Source of the DNA: Streptococcus constellatus subsp. constellatus
GTDB taxonomy: Bacteria > Bacillota > Bacilli > Lactobacillales > Streptococcaceae
Length of the DNA stretch: 64,000 bases
Direction: 5' to 3'
Assembly (NCBI RefSeq): GCF_023167545.1
Contig: NZ_AP014647.1
Location: 124,001 to 188,000, forward strand
The notes under the pieces were generated by a model, which worked only from the letters and a program-made list of their open reading frames with translations, was not told the DNA's origin and made no database searches. Below, one piece after another: positions 25,240 through 35,991 of this stretch; the first letter of the stretch is position 1; each line of letters begins with the position of its first letter. The position numbers and the translations under genes are program-made.

Positions 25240-26772
<1,533 letters not shown>

Positions 26773-26835
26773 TTGGAAAATATGGTGTTGCCCAAATTTA
26801 TAAATACGTGCAATCATTGAGTATCAGACGTAGAG

Positions 26836-26867
26836 AAGCGATTAGGAATAGATCTTAGTCGCTTTTT
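26836..26867 (+). terminator. Terminator after glpK
   Basis: AAGCGA pairs with TCGCTT around an 18-nt loop, followed by TTTT. The remaining 170 bp before rnpA hold only its promoter. Confidence 0.6.
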
Positions 26868-26980
26868 CGTTGTTCACCATTTTAAATAGCTTTCGCATAA
26901 AATTTTAAGAAGAACAGCTCACAAAATTCATTCTAATTTAGCTTGGAAAATTAGTAAAATGGCGAATATACCTGCTCTTA

Positions 26981-27008
26981 TTGGTTTTTTTGAAAATTAT
27001 GGTATAAT
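26981..27008 (+). promoter_or_regulatory. rnpA promoter
   Basis: TTGGTT, a 16-nt spacer and TATAAT preceded by TGG (extended -10), 31 bp before the rnpA start. Confidence 0.7.
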
Positions 27009-27038
27009 AGATATAATTTTGGTAGATGGAGTTGAGTT

Positions 27039-27398
27039 TTGAAGAAAAGCTATCGCGTCAAGAGCGAGAAAGATTTTAATGCGATTTTCAAAGTTGGGCA
27101 AAGTTTTGCCAATAGAAAATTCGTCATTTATAAATTAGAAAAGAAACAAAAACACTTTCGAGTAGGAATATCTGTCAGTAAAAAACTAGGAAACGCGGTC
27201 ATGCGCAACAAGATTAAACGTCGTATTCGACACGTTTTGATAACTCATAAACTAAAGTTAGCAACGCTTGATTTTGTCGTCATTGCACGGAAAGGTGTAG
27301 AAATTCTGACTTATCCAGAATTGGAACAAAATTTACTTCATGTACTAAAAATAGCAAAAATTTATCAGGAAGGTTTGAGTTGTGAAAAAGAAAAGTAA
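27039..27398 (+). CDS. rnpA: Ribonuclease P protein component
   Basis: A 119-residue basic protein that assists the RNase P RNA in maturing tRNA 5' ends. The RNR motif region is clear: [17 protein letters not shown] (about residues 50-66). The start is TTG 27039 ([14 protein letters not shown]), after TGGAG, matching the conserved N terminus KKxYRVKxEKDF. It overlaps yidC by 17 bp, so the two are coupled, as in other streptococci. Confidence 0.95.
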   Translation: MKKSYRVKSEKDFNAIFKVGQSFANRKFVIYKLEKKQKHFRVGISVSKKLGNAVMRNKIKRRIRHVLITHKLKLATLDFVVIARKGVEILTYPELEQNLLHVLKIAKIYQEGLSCEKEK

Positions 27399-28197
27399 GT
27401 TGGTGGTGCTTTTAGCTCTGGCTTTGCTCATTCTAACAGCATGTGGAACGAGTGAGGTTACAGCGAGTTCGCCAGATTTATGGGAAAGATTTGTGTATTT
27501 CTTCGCTGTAACGATTCGGTTTCTTTCCTTTAATGGAAGTACGGGGATTGGGATTATCCTCTTCACTTTAATTATCCGGACTGTTCTTCTGCCAGTTTTC
27601 CAATTGCAGATCAATGCTTCGCGCAAAATGCAGGAAGCACAGCCATTGGTGAAAGAATTGCAGGCGAAGTATCCAGGGCGTGATATGGAAAGCCGTAATC
27701 GTCTGGCTCAAGAAACGCAAAAACTATATAAAGAATTAGGAGTGAAGCCTTCGGCATCATTTTGGCCCTTGCTCATTCAAATGCCTGTGCTGATTGCGTT
27801 ATACCATGCTTTGATCCGTGTTGAGTTTCTTAAAGTTGGGCATTTCTTATGGATGAATCTTGGGGCGACAGACCCTTATTATATTTTGCCAGTTTTAGCA
27901 GCTGCGTTCACCTTTTTGAGCACTTGGTTGAGCAATAAGGGAATGGCAGAACGTAATGGTTTGATGACAGGAATGATGTTTATCATGCCAATCTTTGTCT
28001 TTTTCTTTGCGGTCAACGTAGCGAGTGGGGTTGCATTATACTGGAGTACGTCGTATGCTTATCAAGTGTTCCAAACGCTTTTACTGAGCAATCCATATAA
28101 AATCATTGCAGAAAGAGAAGCAAAGGCGACTGTCGAGCGTGAACGTGAAGAAAAGAAAAAACGTGCCTATCGTAAAGCACAAAAAAAGAAAAAGTAA
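27382..28197 (+). CDS. yidC: Membrane protein insertase YidC (lipoprotein type)
   Basis: A 271-residue YidC/OxaA/SpoIIIJ protein that inserts small membrane proteins with or without SecYEG. It has a lipoprotein signal with LTAC ending at Cys21, then five membrane spans; the region [24 protein letters not shown] is the conserved core. A lysine-rich tail (after residue ~255) binds ribosomes in this family. The GTG start at 27382 lies inside rnpA. Streptococci usually carry a second copy elsewhere; this rnpA-linked one corresponds to YidC1. Confidence 0.94.
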   Translation: MKKKSKLVVLLALALLILTACGTSEVTASSPDLWERFVYFFAVTIRFLSFNGSTGIGIILFTLIIRTVLLPVFQLQINASRKMQEAQPLVKELQAKYPGRDMESRNRLAQETQKLYKELGVKPSASFWPLLIQMPVLIALYHALIRVEFLKVGHFLWMNLGATDPYYILPVLAAAFTFLSTWLSNKGMAERNGLMTGMMFIMPIFVFFFAVNVASGVALYWSTSYAYQVFQTLLLSNPYKIIAEREAKATVEREREEKKKRAYRKAQKKKK

Positions 28198-28209
28198 GGA
28201 GGCGCTTGT

Positions 28210-29253
28210 ATGGTATTATTTACAGGAGCGAGTGTTGAAGAAGCTATTCAAAATGGCTTGCGTGAGTTAGAGATTCCAAGGATGAAAGCACATATCAAAG
28301 TGATTTCTCGTGAGAAAAAAGGATTTTTGGGATTATTTGGCAAGAAATTAGCCCAAGTTGACGTAGAACCCATCAACGAAACGACAGTAGTAAAGGCGAA
28401 TCAAAAGGCTGTCAAAGGTGTTCCAGAAGAAATCAATGCTCAAAATGAACCTGTCAAGAGCGTCAGTGAAGCAACTGTTGACTTAGGCCACGTTGTTGCA
28501 GCTATTAAAAAAGTTGAAGAAGAAGGCAAAGAAATTTCAGATGATGTCAAAGCTGAAATCTTGAAGCATGAAAAAGAAGCCAGCACGATTCTTGAAGAGA
28601 CAGGAACGATTGACTTGTTGAAAGATAGTGATATCGTAAATTTTCAAAAATCGGTCGCTCAAGAAGAAAAGACAACCGATAAGATTATTTCTTTTGATCA
28701 GGCTATAGAAAAGCGCTCGGAAAGTCAACCGATAGCTGAAGAGCCGGCTGATTTTGAAGATTTGGGCATTCAAGTTGAAGAAAATTATGATGTTGAAGAA
28801 GTTGTTGCGAGTGTGACGGGTTATGTGCAAAACATCGTGGATGAAATGGACGTAGAAGCTAGCCTTGCAAGTGCTCATAATCGTCGGACAATCAATATGC
28901 AAATTGATACCAATGAGCCTGGTCGCATTATCGGCTATCACGGAAAAGTGCTGAAAGCTCTTCAATTATTGGCACAGAATTATCTTTATAATCGTTACTC
29001 TAAGAGTTTTTACATTTCTATAAATGTCAATGATTATGTAGAACATCGAGCAGAAGTTCTACAAAGCTACGCTCAGAAGCTAGCTGATCGTGTGTTGGAA
29101 TACCAACATAGTCAAAAGACTGATCCTATGTCTAACAATGAGCGGAAAATTATTCACCGAATTATTTCTAAAATGGATGGGCTTACCAGCTATTCAGAGG
29201 GTGACGAACCAAACCGTTATGTTGTAGTGGATATTGATAGTGAATATAATTAA
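28210..29253 (+). CDS. khpB: RNA-binding protein Jag/KhpB
   Basis: A 347-residue protein with three parts: the N-terminal Jag domain (MVLFTGASVEEAIQNGL...REKKGFLGLFGKK, residues 1-60), a long acidic linker (~60-200), then a KH domain (GRIIGYHGKVLKALQLL, about 238-254) and an R3H domain (MSNNERKIIHRIIS, about 304-317). In pneumococcus KhpB pairs with KhpA and controls cell elongation by binding RNA. AAGGAGGCG precedes the ATG 12 bp after yidC. It ends the rnpA-yidC-khpB operon. Confidence 0.94.
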   Translation: MVLFTGASVEEAIQNGLRELEIPRMKAHIKVISREKKGFLGLFGKKLAQVDVEPINETTVVKANQKAVKGVPEEINAQNEPVKSVSEATVDLGHVVAAIKKVEEEGKEISDDVKAEILKHEKEASTILEETGTIDLLKDSDIVNFQKSVAQEEKTTDKIISFDQAIEKRSESQPIAEEPADFEDLGIQVEENYDVEEVVASVTGYVQNIVDEMDVEASLASAHNRRTINMQIDTNEPGRIIGYHGKVLKALQLLAQNYLYNRYSKSFYISINVNDYVEHRAEVLQSYAQKLADRVLEYQHSQKTDPMSNNERKIIHRIISKMDGLTSYSEGDEPNRYVVVDIDSEYN

Positions 29254-29339
29254 GGACTGAGAAGAATTTCTTTTCAGTCTTTTCTTTCCATTTAGTCCAC
29301 TATTTGATGTGCTTGAGATTGAGAAGAAAGGAGCTTGCA

Positions 29340-29973
29340 TGTCTATTTTTCCAGCTATTGAAGCTTACTTAGTGTTGCAAGGAAATAAATATATTTCTCC
29401 TGATAAAGCGGGAGAATTGAGAGGGACGATGCTTGATTTTAAACAGAAGGGGGGCAGGCTGCCCGCAAGGAATTTGTCGATTTGGTAAAGCAATTTCAAG
29501 CATTTTATCCAAAATTAACTCTGGAGTGCAGCAGCAACTGGATGAATCAAGCTCAAATTTTGCGATCCCATTTTTGGAACTACTTGCGTGGTTATGGCAA
29601 TATCACAGAACCCATGTTTGCCTTGCGATTATATGGGAATCCGAAGGAATTTGGAGTGTCGCTAGAAGTTAGTTTTATTGAGCGTAAGAAAGATGAGACC
29701 AGTCTGACAAAGCAAAATCGAGTGCTGCAGGTATCAATCACAGATCCAGTTTATTATTTGGCTCAAATAAATGGTGTCAGTCAACGATTTGTTGGAACAG
29801 AAGAAAATCGGCAATATTTGACTCGACAAGTAAAAGCAGGGCAAATTCGTAAAGTCTTAGTGAAATACGATGTGGATTTAGCTCAAGCCACTTCAATAGG
29901 GGAAGTGCTGAATGAACTCCAAACTGCTATGACAACACTTATTCCTTTCTATGAGGCAACTCGATTGCTTTAA
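29340..29973 (+). pseudogene. Frameshifted conserved hypothetical gene (shift at a run of six Gs)
   Basis: The gene starts MSIFPAIEAYLVLQGNKY at 29340 after GAAAGGAG, and its frame closes at 29489. The rest continues in the next frame (29482-29973; ...KQFQAFYPKLTLECSSNW...). The shift falls in GAAGGGGGGC near 29447-29454. One base removed there would restore about 210 residues. It may belong to a small family of soluble proteins seen in streptococci near jag/rpmH (annotated HI_0552-like in my memory; unsure). A sequencing error or slippage-based on/off switching cannot be ruled out. Confidence 0.65.
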
Positions 29974-30116
29974 GAGATAGTAATGATGAAGAAGGCGTTT
30001 ACTTGTAAGGGGCTATTGACAAATGTTGAAGAATCATATAGAATAGTTAAGTATGTTTAGTAACTGATCACATAGCCGGCTAAACGAATACAAGAATCTA
30101 AGAGGAGGTATTCAAA

Positions 30117-30251
30117 GTGAAACGTACTTATCAACCAAGTAAAATCCGTCGTGCGCGCAAACACGGTTTCCGTCATCGTATGGCAACTAAAAACGGTCGT
30201 CGCGTGCTTGCTAGCCGTCGTCGTAAAGGACGCAAAGTTTTGGCTGCATAA
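30117..30251 (+). CDS. rpmH: 50S ribosomal protein L34
   Basis: A 44-residue, very basic protein starting at GTG 30117 ([20 protein letters not shown]), after AGAGGAGGT. The sequence is the canonical L34 over its full length, ending [10 protein letters not shown]. It is too short for many ORF callers. It is transcribed in the same direction as rnpA-yidC-khpB but separated from it, whereas the ancestral order is rpmH-rnpA. A terminator follows. Confidence 0.95.
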   Translation: MKRTYQPSKIRRARKHGFRHRMATKNGRRVLASRRRKGRKVLAA

Positions 30252-30273
30252 TCCAAACGAATACAAGATGAAG

Positions 30274-30306
30274 AACCAACGGAAACTCGAGACCGCTGGT
30301 TTTTTT
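30274..30306 (+). terminator. Terminator after rpmH
   Basis: AACCAACGG and CCGCTGGTT pair with one mismatch around a 10-nt loop, followed by seven Ts. Confidence 0.75.
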
Positions 30307-30384
30307 GTTGGATAACAACGAGACAAACTGCATTTACCGCGAGATTTTGATATAATAGAAAATGATATAAAGAGGATTGAACTG

Positions 30385-31161
30385 ATGAATATTTTTGATA
30401 CACATACACACCTTAACGTGGATAATTTTGCAGGAAAAGAAGCTGAAGAGATTGCTTTCGCACGCGAGCTAGGTGTTACCAAGATGAATATTGTGGGTTT
30501 TGATACAGAAACCATTGAAAAGTCGCTAGCGCTGTCTCGTCAATATGATGAACTATACAGCACGATTGGTTGGCATCCAACTGAGGCAGGCTCTTATACG
30601 CAAGAAGTTGAAAACATGATTGTCAGTCATTTGCACGATTCCAAAGTTATTGCCCTCGGTGAGATTGGTCTGGATTATCACTGGATGGAAGATCCGAAAG
30701 ATGTGCAGATTGAGGTCTTCAAACGTCAGATTCAGCTGTCGAAAGACCACGATTTGCCATTTGTTGTTCATACGCGTGATGCGCTGGAAGATACTTATGA
30801 AGTTATTAAGGAAGCTAGTGTTGGCGAACAGGGTGGTATTATGCACTCGTATTCAGGCTCTTTAGAAATGGCTGAACGTTTTGTTGAGCTTGGTATGATG
30901 ATTTCTTTTTCTGGTGTGGTGACTTTTAAAAAGGCTGTAGATGTGCAAGAAGCTGCGCAGAAGTTGCCTTTAGATAAGATTTTAGTTGAGACAGATGCAC
31001 CTTATCTAGCCCCTGTACCAAAACGTGGTCGTGAAAATCGAACGGCTTATACTCGTTATGTTGTAGATAAAATAGCAGAGCTTCGCGGCTTGACGACGGA
31101 AGAAGTGGCGGAAGCAACCTATCAGAATGCTCTGCGCATTTTTGATTTAAAGGAAAAATAA
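30385..31161 (+). CDS. tatD: TatD-family metal-dependent hydrolase
   Basis: A 258-residue TIM-barrel DNase of the TatD/YcfH type. Metal ligands are visible: H7-T-H9 at the N terminus, the Glu in ALGEIGLDYHW, VVHTRDA, MHSYSG and the Asp in ETDAPYLAP. In bacteria these proteins act as 3'-5' exonucleases or D-aminoacyl-tRNA processing factors; the specific role here is not shown. TATAAT at 30351 serves as -10. The stop abuts rnmV with no gap, and the tatD-rnmV-rsmA order is conserved in Firmicutes. Confidence 0.9.
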   Translation: MNIFDTHTHLNVDNFAGKEAEEIAFARELGVTKMNIVGFDTETIEKSLALSRQYDELYSTIGWHPTEAGSYTQEVENMIVSHLHDSKVIALGEIGLDYHWMEDPKDVQIEVFKRQIQLSKDHDLPFVVHTRDALEDTYEVIKEASVGEQGGIMHSYSGSLEMAERFVELGMMISFSGVVTFKKAVDVQEAAQKLPLDKILVETDAPYLAPVPKRGRENRTAYTRYVVDKIAELRGLTTEEVAEATYQNALRIFDLKEK

Positions 31162-31740
31162 ATGAAAGAGAAAATTTCTCAAATCATTGTGGTTGAAGGT
31201 CGGGATGATACGGTTAATCTTCAACGATATTTTGATGTGAAAACCTATGAAACCAGAGGTTCAGCGATTAACCAAGAGGATTTAGAGCGAATTGCAAGAC
31301 TTCATGATTTACATGGGGTTATCGTTTTTACTGATCCAGATGTCAATGGTGAACGGATTCGTAGGATGATTATGACCGCCATTCCTAGTGTTCAGCATGC
31401 TTTTCTCAATCGTGATGAAGCAGCGCCTAAGTTTAAAAGTAAAGGGAAATCATTGGGGATCGAGCATGCTTCTTATGACGATTTAAAAGCTGCTCTTTCT
31501 CAGGTAACTAAACATTTTGAAAAAAAGACTGATTTTGATATCACACGTTCAGATTTGATTCGCTTAGGATTTCTGGCAGGCAATGACAGCCGCAAACGTC
31601 GTGAATTTTTAGGAGAAGAACTCCGCATTGGCTATTCAAATGGAAAACAGTTGCTTAAACGACTAGAATTGTTTGGGATTGGATTGACAGATGTTGAAAA
31701 TGTAATGAAAGAGTACGAAAGGAAGCGACATGGCAAATAG
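31162..31740 (+). CDS. rnmV: Ribonuclease M5
   Basis: A 192-residue nuclease that matures the 5S rRNA precursor. The TOPRIM domain is plain: IIVVEGRDD (catalytic Glu12) and VIVFTDPDVNGERIR (about residues 53-67). The C-terminal part binds the 5S precursor with L18. It starts one base after the tatD stop and overlaps the following gene by 11 bp, in a typical maturation operon with rsmA. Confidence 0.93.
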   Translation: MKEKISQIIVVEGRDDTVNLQRYFDVKTYETRGSAINQEDLERIARLHDLHGVIVFTDPDVNGERIRRMIMTAIPSVQHAFLNRDEAAPKFKSKGKSLGIEHASYDDLKAALSQVTKHFEKKTDFDITRSDLIRLGFLAGNDSRKRREFLGEELRIGYSNGKQLLKRLELFGIGLTDVENVMKEYERKRHGK

Positions 31741-32446
31741 AAGTTATATTTATTTTAAAAACGGAGATGAGACACGTGTTTTAGCGGAGGGAATTTATAG
31801 TATTCCCTATTTCTGGCAACTGTTTTGGAATGAAGAAGATCTGCAAGCAGCTATTGATTTGTGGAAAAAAGTAGAAGAGCTTGAAAAAGAAGATAAAGAG
31901 AAAGCAGAAGAATTTTATCAAGAGCAGAATATGGGAGTTACTCTTTCCATTGAAAAATTCCAGCAAAATGCCCGCCACAATCGGTCTTTTTTAGAGCAAC
32001 ATGCTCCACAGGTGTTGCAACTGTATGATGATTTTGTTCGCTATATTATTGCAAATGTCAAAGAGGATGATACGCTGGGATTTGACGTTTTAGAAATTGT
32101 TTCTATGGACGAATTGCCTATCGCTTCTGATAAACTTTTAAAAAATATCCGTGCTATTCAGCAAAATCAACCAGAAGATTTAGATTTCTCTCTAACGGAT
32201 AAGGACTTGCTTGGGTTAGCTATGGGGTTTCCAGATGATTATGCTTCAGACATGTTGCCAGAAGACAATATTCTAAAATCAGCTGCTTACCAAGATGAGT
32301 TGAAGAAGCGGCAAAATCAAGAAAGCAAGCAGGCAGATAATGTGATTGAATCCGATTCAAAAGGTAACAAACGCCGGATTCATCCAGCATTTTGGATTTT
32401 GCTTGTGCTAGGAATTATGCGGATTTTATATATTTTATTTAGCTAA
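31730..32446 (+). CDS. Unrecognised tail-anchored protein in the rnmV-rsmA operon
   Basis: A 238-residue protein I do not recognise. Most is acidic and helical (residues ~1-205, including EELEKEDKEKAEEF), followed by a basic stretch (GNKRRIHP) and one C-terminal membrane helix (residues ~220-237). That makes it a tail-anchored protein with the bulk in the cytoplasm. It overlaps rnmV by 11 bp and precedes rsmA by 18 bp, so it is part of the operon, but nothing points to a role in rRNA maturation. Confidence 0.7.
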   Translation: MANRSYIYFKNGDETRVLAEGIYSIPYFWQLFWNEEDLQAAIDLWKKVEELEKEDKEKAEEFYQEQNMGVTLSIEKFQQNARHNRSFLEQHAPQVLQLYDDFVRYIIANVKEDDTLGFDVLEIVSMDELPIASDKLLKNIRAIQQNQPEDLDFSLTDKDLLGLAMGFPDDYASDMLPEDNILKSAAYQDELKKRQNQESKQADNVIESDSKGNKRRIHPAFWILLVLGIMRILYILFS

Positions 32447-32464
32447 TGGATAGAAATGAGAATT

Positions 32465-33340
32465 ATGAGAATTGCGGATTATAGCGTGACGCGAGCTGTA
32501 CTTGAGCGTCATGGTTTTACTTTTAAAAAATCATTCGGTCAGAACTTCCTGACAGATACCAATATTTTACAAAAAATTGTGGATACAGCTGAAATTGATA
32601 AACATGTTAATGTGATTGAAATCGGACCGGGCATTGGGGCACTGACTGAGTTTTTAGCGGAAAATGCAGCAGAAGTCATGGCTTTTGAGATTGATGAGCG
32701 TCTAATGCCGATTTTGGCAGATACCCTGCAGGAATTTGAAAATGTTAAGATTATCAATGAAGATATTCTTAAGTCAGACTTACAAGCTTGGATCAAGGAA
32801 TTTGCTAATCCAGAATTACCTATCAAAGTGGTGGCTAATCTGCCTTATTACATCACGACTCCGATTTTGATGCATCTGATAGAAAGTCGGATTCCTTTTT
32901 CAGAATTTGTTGTGATGATGCAGCGAGAAGTAGCTGATCGCATCTCGGCGCAGCCCAATAGTAAGTCTTATGGTAGTTTGTCAATAGCTGTGCAATATTA
33001 CATGACAGCTAAGGTCGCTTTTATCGTACCGCGGACAGTCTTTGTTCCCGCCCCAAATGTGGATTCGGCAATTCTGAAAATGACTCGTAGAGACAAGCCG
33101 GCAGTTGAGGTCAAAGATGAACCCTTCTTCTTCAAGGTCTCAAAAGCTAGTTTTACTCACCGTCGGAAAACCCTCTGGAATAATCTAACTAGTTGTTTTG
33201 GCAAATCGGATGAAATTAAAACAAGACTGGAGATCGCTTTGAATAATGCTGATCTGTCTCCAAATGTTCGAGGAGAAGCACTTGATTTGCAAGAATTTTC
33301 CCGCTTATCAGATAGCTTATATGATGAGGGATTCAGATAA
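32465..33340 (+). CDS. rsmA: 16S rRNA (adenine1518-N6/adenine1519-N6)-dimethyltransferase
   Basis: RsmA (KsgA) dimethylates two adenosines in 16S rRNA helix 45. SAM-binding motif I is [15 protein letters not shown] (about residues 43-57) and the catalytic motif IV is [10 protein letters not shown] (about 125-134). I prefer ATG 32465 ([17 protein letters not shown]), which matches the pneumococcal N terminus and gives 291 residues; ATG 32456 (three codons earlier) is the alternative and neither has a strong ribosome site. It ends the tatD-rnmV operon. Its loss gives kasugamycin resistance in many bacteria. Confidence 0.94.
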   Translation: MRIADYSVTRAVLERHGFTFKKSFGQNFLTDTNILQKIVDTAEIDKHVNVIEIGPGIGALTEFLAENAAEVMAFEIDERLMPILADTLQEFENVKIINEDILKSDLQAWIKEFANPELPIKVVANLPYYITTPILMHLIESRIPFSEFVVMMQREVADRISAQPNSKSYGSLSIAVQYYMTAKVAFIVPRTVFVPAPNVDSAILKMTRRDKPAVEVKDEPFFFKVSKASFTHRRKTLWNNLTSCFGKSDEIKTRLEIALNNADLSPNVRGEALDLQEFSRLSDSLYDEGFR

Positions 33341-33366
33341 ACTGAATAATAAGTATCACATAACAA

Positions 33367-33402
33367 AGAACCTCGCTAAGTTCATCTTAGTGAGGTTCTT
33401 CA
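33367..33402. terminator. Bidirectional terminator between rsmA and tRNA-Ser
   Basis: A 15-bp stem (AAGAACCTCGCTAAG / CTTAGTGAGGTTCTT, one G-U) with a 5-nt loop, between convergent units. Confidence 0.8.
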
Positions 33403-33404
33403 TA

Positions 33405-33493
33405 AGGAAAGGACGGGATTTGAACCCGCGCATGAATAAAATCCATTTGCCGGATTTCGAGTCCGGTGCCGTACCAAGCTGGGCCACCTTTCC
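33405..33493 (-). tRNA. tRNA-Ser (CGA)
   Basis: A class II tRNA on the minus strand. The acceptor stem is GGAAAGG / CCTTTCC, the anticodon arm is CCGGA-CTCGAAA-TCCGG with anticodon CGA, and the long variable arm folds as ATGGAT-TTT-ATTCAT. It reads UCG codons. The base after the acceptor stem is U rather than the G73 usual for bacterial serine tRNAs. CCA is not encoded. It lies 128 bp downstream of tRNA-Leu on the same strand. Confidence 0.88.
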
Positions 33494-33620
33494 AGAATTT
33501 AAAATAAGCACTTAATGGGGTGTATCCAACTATGTTATTTCGTTCCAAACGAGAAGACAAAGCGTAGCATAACTTGAGTAAGGTGCGCTACAATTGACGA
33601 AGTCTCAAACGAAATAAAAA

Positions 33621-33703
33621 TGCGGAAAAAGGGATTTGAACCCTCACGTCCGAATGGACACATGCGCCTGAAGCATGCGCGTCTGCCGTTCCGCCATTTC
33701 CGC
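33621..33703 (-). tRNA. tRNA-Leu (CAG)
   Basis: A class II tRNA on the minus strand. The acceptor stem is GCGGAAA / TTTCCGC-type with discriminator A73, the anticodon stem CATGC/GCATG encloses loop TTCAGGC with anticodon CAG, and a variable arm GTCCATTCGGAC is present. It reads CUG codons. An extended -10 (TGGTATAAT, minus strand, TATAAT at 33713-33718) lies just upstream. The 128 bp between it and tRNA-Ser hold no gene; they may be cotranscribed. Confidence 0.92.
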
Positions 33704-33712
33704 TTGGTTTCT

Positions 33713-33721
33713 ATTATACCA
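33713..33721 (-). promoter_or_regulatory. Extended -10 promoter of tRNA-Leu
   Basis: On the minus strand TGGTATAAT lies about 10 bp before the tRNA-Leu 5' end. Confidence 0.6.
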
Positions 33722-33814
33722 TATTAAAAACGTTTTTCATCATTTTTTTGCACTAAAAAGCAAAATACTGCTTTTTTTGTTATAATGAACTTATTAAGCG
33801 TTAAAGGAGTCCAT

Positions 33815-34693
33815 TTGAAAGGAACAATTGTGAAAGCCTTAGCAGGCTTCTATTATGTAGAGTCAGAAGGCAAGGTTTATCAGACTAGAGCTAGAGGAAA
33901 TTTCCGCAAGAAAGGACAAACTCCCTATGTGGGGGATGAGGTCGAATTTTCTGCTGAGAAAGATTCTGAAGGTTATATCTTAAAAATAGCAGAGCGAAAA
34001 AACAGTCTGGTACGACCACCTATTGTCAATATAGATCAAGCTGTTGTAATAATGAGTGCTAAAGAGCCAGATTTCAATCCTAATCTTTTGGACCGTTATT
34101 TAGTCCTCTTGGAGCAGAAAGCTATCCACCCGATTATCTATATCAGTAAATTAGATTTGTTGGCGGACGACAAGGAATTAGACGTTTTCCTTGATATTTA
34201 TCGCTCTATCGGCTATGATACTGCCAAGACAATAACAGAACTGTTGCCGTTTTTAACAGCTAAGACGACTGTTTTCATGGGACAAACTGGGGTTGGCAAA
34301 TCTACTCTGCTCAATAAAATGGTACCAGATTTACAGTTGGAAACCGGAAAAATTTCAGAAAGTTTGGGTCGTGGTCGCCACACAACTAGAGTGGTTAGTT
34401 TTTACAATCTCAATGGGGGAAAAATTGCAGACACACCGGGATTTTCTTCGCTGGATTATGAAGTGGACAATGCAGAGGATTTAAATCGAGCATTTCCTGA
34501 AATTGCAAAAGTCAGTCATGGCTGCAAATTCCGGACCTGCACGCATACGCATGAACCGAATTGTGCGGTAAAACCTGCCGTTGAAAAGGAACAAATTGCA
34601 GCTTTTCGTTTCGAGAATTACTTGCAATTTCTGAGTGAAATTGAAAACCGTCGTGAAACCTATAAAAAAGTAGCTAAAAAGCAACCTAAGTGA
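33815..34693 (+). CDS. rsgA: Ribosome small subunit-dependent GTPase RsgA
   Basis: A circularly permuted GTPase that checks 30S maturation. An OB fold (residues ~1-65) precedes the GTPase domain, with G4-like YISKLDLL before the P-loop GQTGVGKS (156-163) and G3 DTPGFSS. A zinc finger follows: [15 protein letters not shown] start it at TTG 33815 ([17 protein letters not shown]), 6 nt after AAAGGAG, giving 292 residues as in pneumococcus; the ATG at 33785 lies in the -10 region. It heads an operon with rpe and thiN. Confidence 0.94.
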   Translation: MKGTIVKALAGFYYVESEGKVYQTRARGNFRKKGQTPYVGDEVEFSAEKDSEGYILKIAERKNSLVRPPIVNIDQAVVIMSAKEPDFNPNLLDRYLVLLEQKAIHPIIYISKLDLLADDKELDVFLDIYRSIGYDTAKTITELLPFLTAKTTVFMGQTGVGKSTLLNKMVPDLQLETGKISESLGRGRHTTRVVSFYNLNGGKIADTPGFSSLDYEVDNAEDLNRAFPEIAKVSHGCKFRTCTHTHEPNCAVKPAVEKEQIAAFRFENYLQFLSEIENRRETYKKVAKKQPK

Positions 34694-34705
34694 GGAGGAA
34701 GTCAA

Positions 34706-35365
34706 ATGAAACCTTATAAAATTGCACCATCTATTTTAAGTGCAGATTATGCTAATTTTGAATCGGAACTAAAAAAGCTAGAAGCAACTGGTGCAGAATA
34801 TGTTCATATTGATATTATGGATAGTCATTTTGTGCCCAATATCAGCTTTGGTGCGGGTGTGGTCGCAAGCATGCGACCGCACAGTAGATTGGTATTTGAT
34901 TGTCATCTTATGGTATCTAATCCAGAACATCATATTGAAGAATTTGCTCGTGCGGGTGCAGATATTATCAGTATCCACGCTGAAGCAACCCCTCATATTC
35001 ACGGAGCTTTGCAAAAGATTCGGACAGCAGGTGTCAAGGCAAGTGTCGTTATCAATCCAGGGACGCCTGTTGAAGTGGTGAAAAATGTTTTGAATTTAGT
35101 CGATCAAGTCTTGGTTATGACGGTCAATCCAGGCTTCGGTGGACAAGCCTTTCTGCCAGAAACAATGGATAAAGTACGGGAATTAGTTGTTTTGAGAGAA
35201 GTGAACCAACTAGACTTTGATATTGAAGTAGATGGTGGTATTGATGATGAAACCATTCGCGTTGCCAAAGAAGCCGGTGCCAATGTCTTTGTAGCGGGCA
35301 GTTACGTTTTCAAAGGAGATGTAGCTCATCAGGTTCAAACATTGAAAGAAGCATTGCATGACTAA
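34706..35365 (+). CDS. rpe: Ribulose-phosphate 3-epimerase
   Basis: A 219-residue TIM-barrel enzyme of the pentose phosphate pathway, interconverting ribulose and xylulose 5-phosphate. Signatures are APSILSADYANFE at the N terminus, HIDIMDSHFVPNISFG (metal-binding His and Asp), VNPGFGGQAF and EVDGGI near residue 176. AGGAGGAAG precedes the ATG. It overlaps thiN by 8 bp; rsgA-rpe-thiN is conserved in Gram-positive bacteria. Confidence 0.96.
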   Translation: MKPYKIAPSILSADYANFESELKKLEATGAEYVHIDIMDSHFVPNISFGAGVVASMRPHSRLVFDCHLMVSNPEHHIEEFARAGADIISIHAEATPHIHGALQKIRTAGVKASVVINPGTPVEVVKNVLNLVDQVLVMTVNPGFGGQAFLPETMDKVRELVVLREVNQLDFDIEVDGGIDDETIRVAKEAGANVFVAGSYVFKGDVAHQVQTLKEALHD

Positions 35366-35990
35366 AATTGCTCTTTTTGCTGGCGGGATGATAGATAGTT
35401 TTCAAGTGGATTTTGACATTTTTATCGGAGTGGACAGAGGAAGCCTGTTTCTCATTGAACAAGGCATTTGTCCAGACTTAGCGGTCGGTGACTTTGATTC
35501 TGTTTCGGAGGAAGAGCTGGCTTTGGTTTGTTCTCAATCTAAGGAGGTACTTCAAGCACAACCTGAAAAAAACGACACAGATTTAGAACTAGCTGTCAAG
35601 ACTGTTTTTGTACGTTATCCGCAGGCACAAGTGACTATTTTTGGTGCTTTTGGCGGGCGCTTGGATCATACTTTGGCAAATATTTTCTTGCCGAGCGATC
35701 CAGAAATCACGCCTTATATGCAACAAATTCGGCTTTGTAGTGCGCAAAATGAGCTCAGCTATTGTCCTCAAGGGCGTCACGAGATAAAGCCGGTAGTTGG
35801 TATGGATTATCTAGCTTTTATGTCTGTGAGCAATAGTCAGTTAACGATTGAAGGAGCCAAATATCCTTTAAACGAATCCAATTATTTTTTCAAAAAAGTG
35901 TATGCTTCTAACGAATTTATAGATGAGCCCGTTTTTTTAGAGTGCCAATCAGGTTATGTTATTGTCATTTATAGCAAAGACAGGAGTTAG
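35358..35990 (+). CDS. thiN: Thiamine pyrophosphokinase
   Basis: A 210-residue enzyme transferring pyrophosphate from ATP to thiamine. The conserved Asp-rich motifs are VDRGSLFL, AVGDFDSVSEEE and EKNDTDLELAV, followed by FGAFGGRLDHTLANI. The C-terminal beta-rich domain binds thiamine. It starts inside the end of rpe and stops 1 bp before rmuC. No thiamine biosynthesis genes are near, so it probably serves imported thiamine. Confidence 0.93.
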   Translation: MTKIALFAGGMIDSFQVDFDIFIGVDRGSLFLIEQGICPDLAVGDFDSVSEEELALVCSQSKEVLQAQPEKNDTDLELAVKTVFVRYPQAQVTIFGAFGGRLDHTLANIFLPSDPEITPYMQQIRLCSAQNELSYCPQGRHEIKPVVGMDYLAFMSVSNSQLTIEGAKYPLNESNYFFKKVYASNEFIDEPVFLECQSGYVIVIYSKDRS

Positions 35991-35991
35991 T

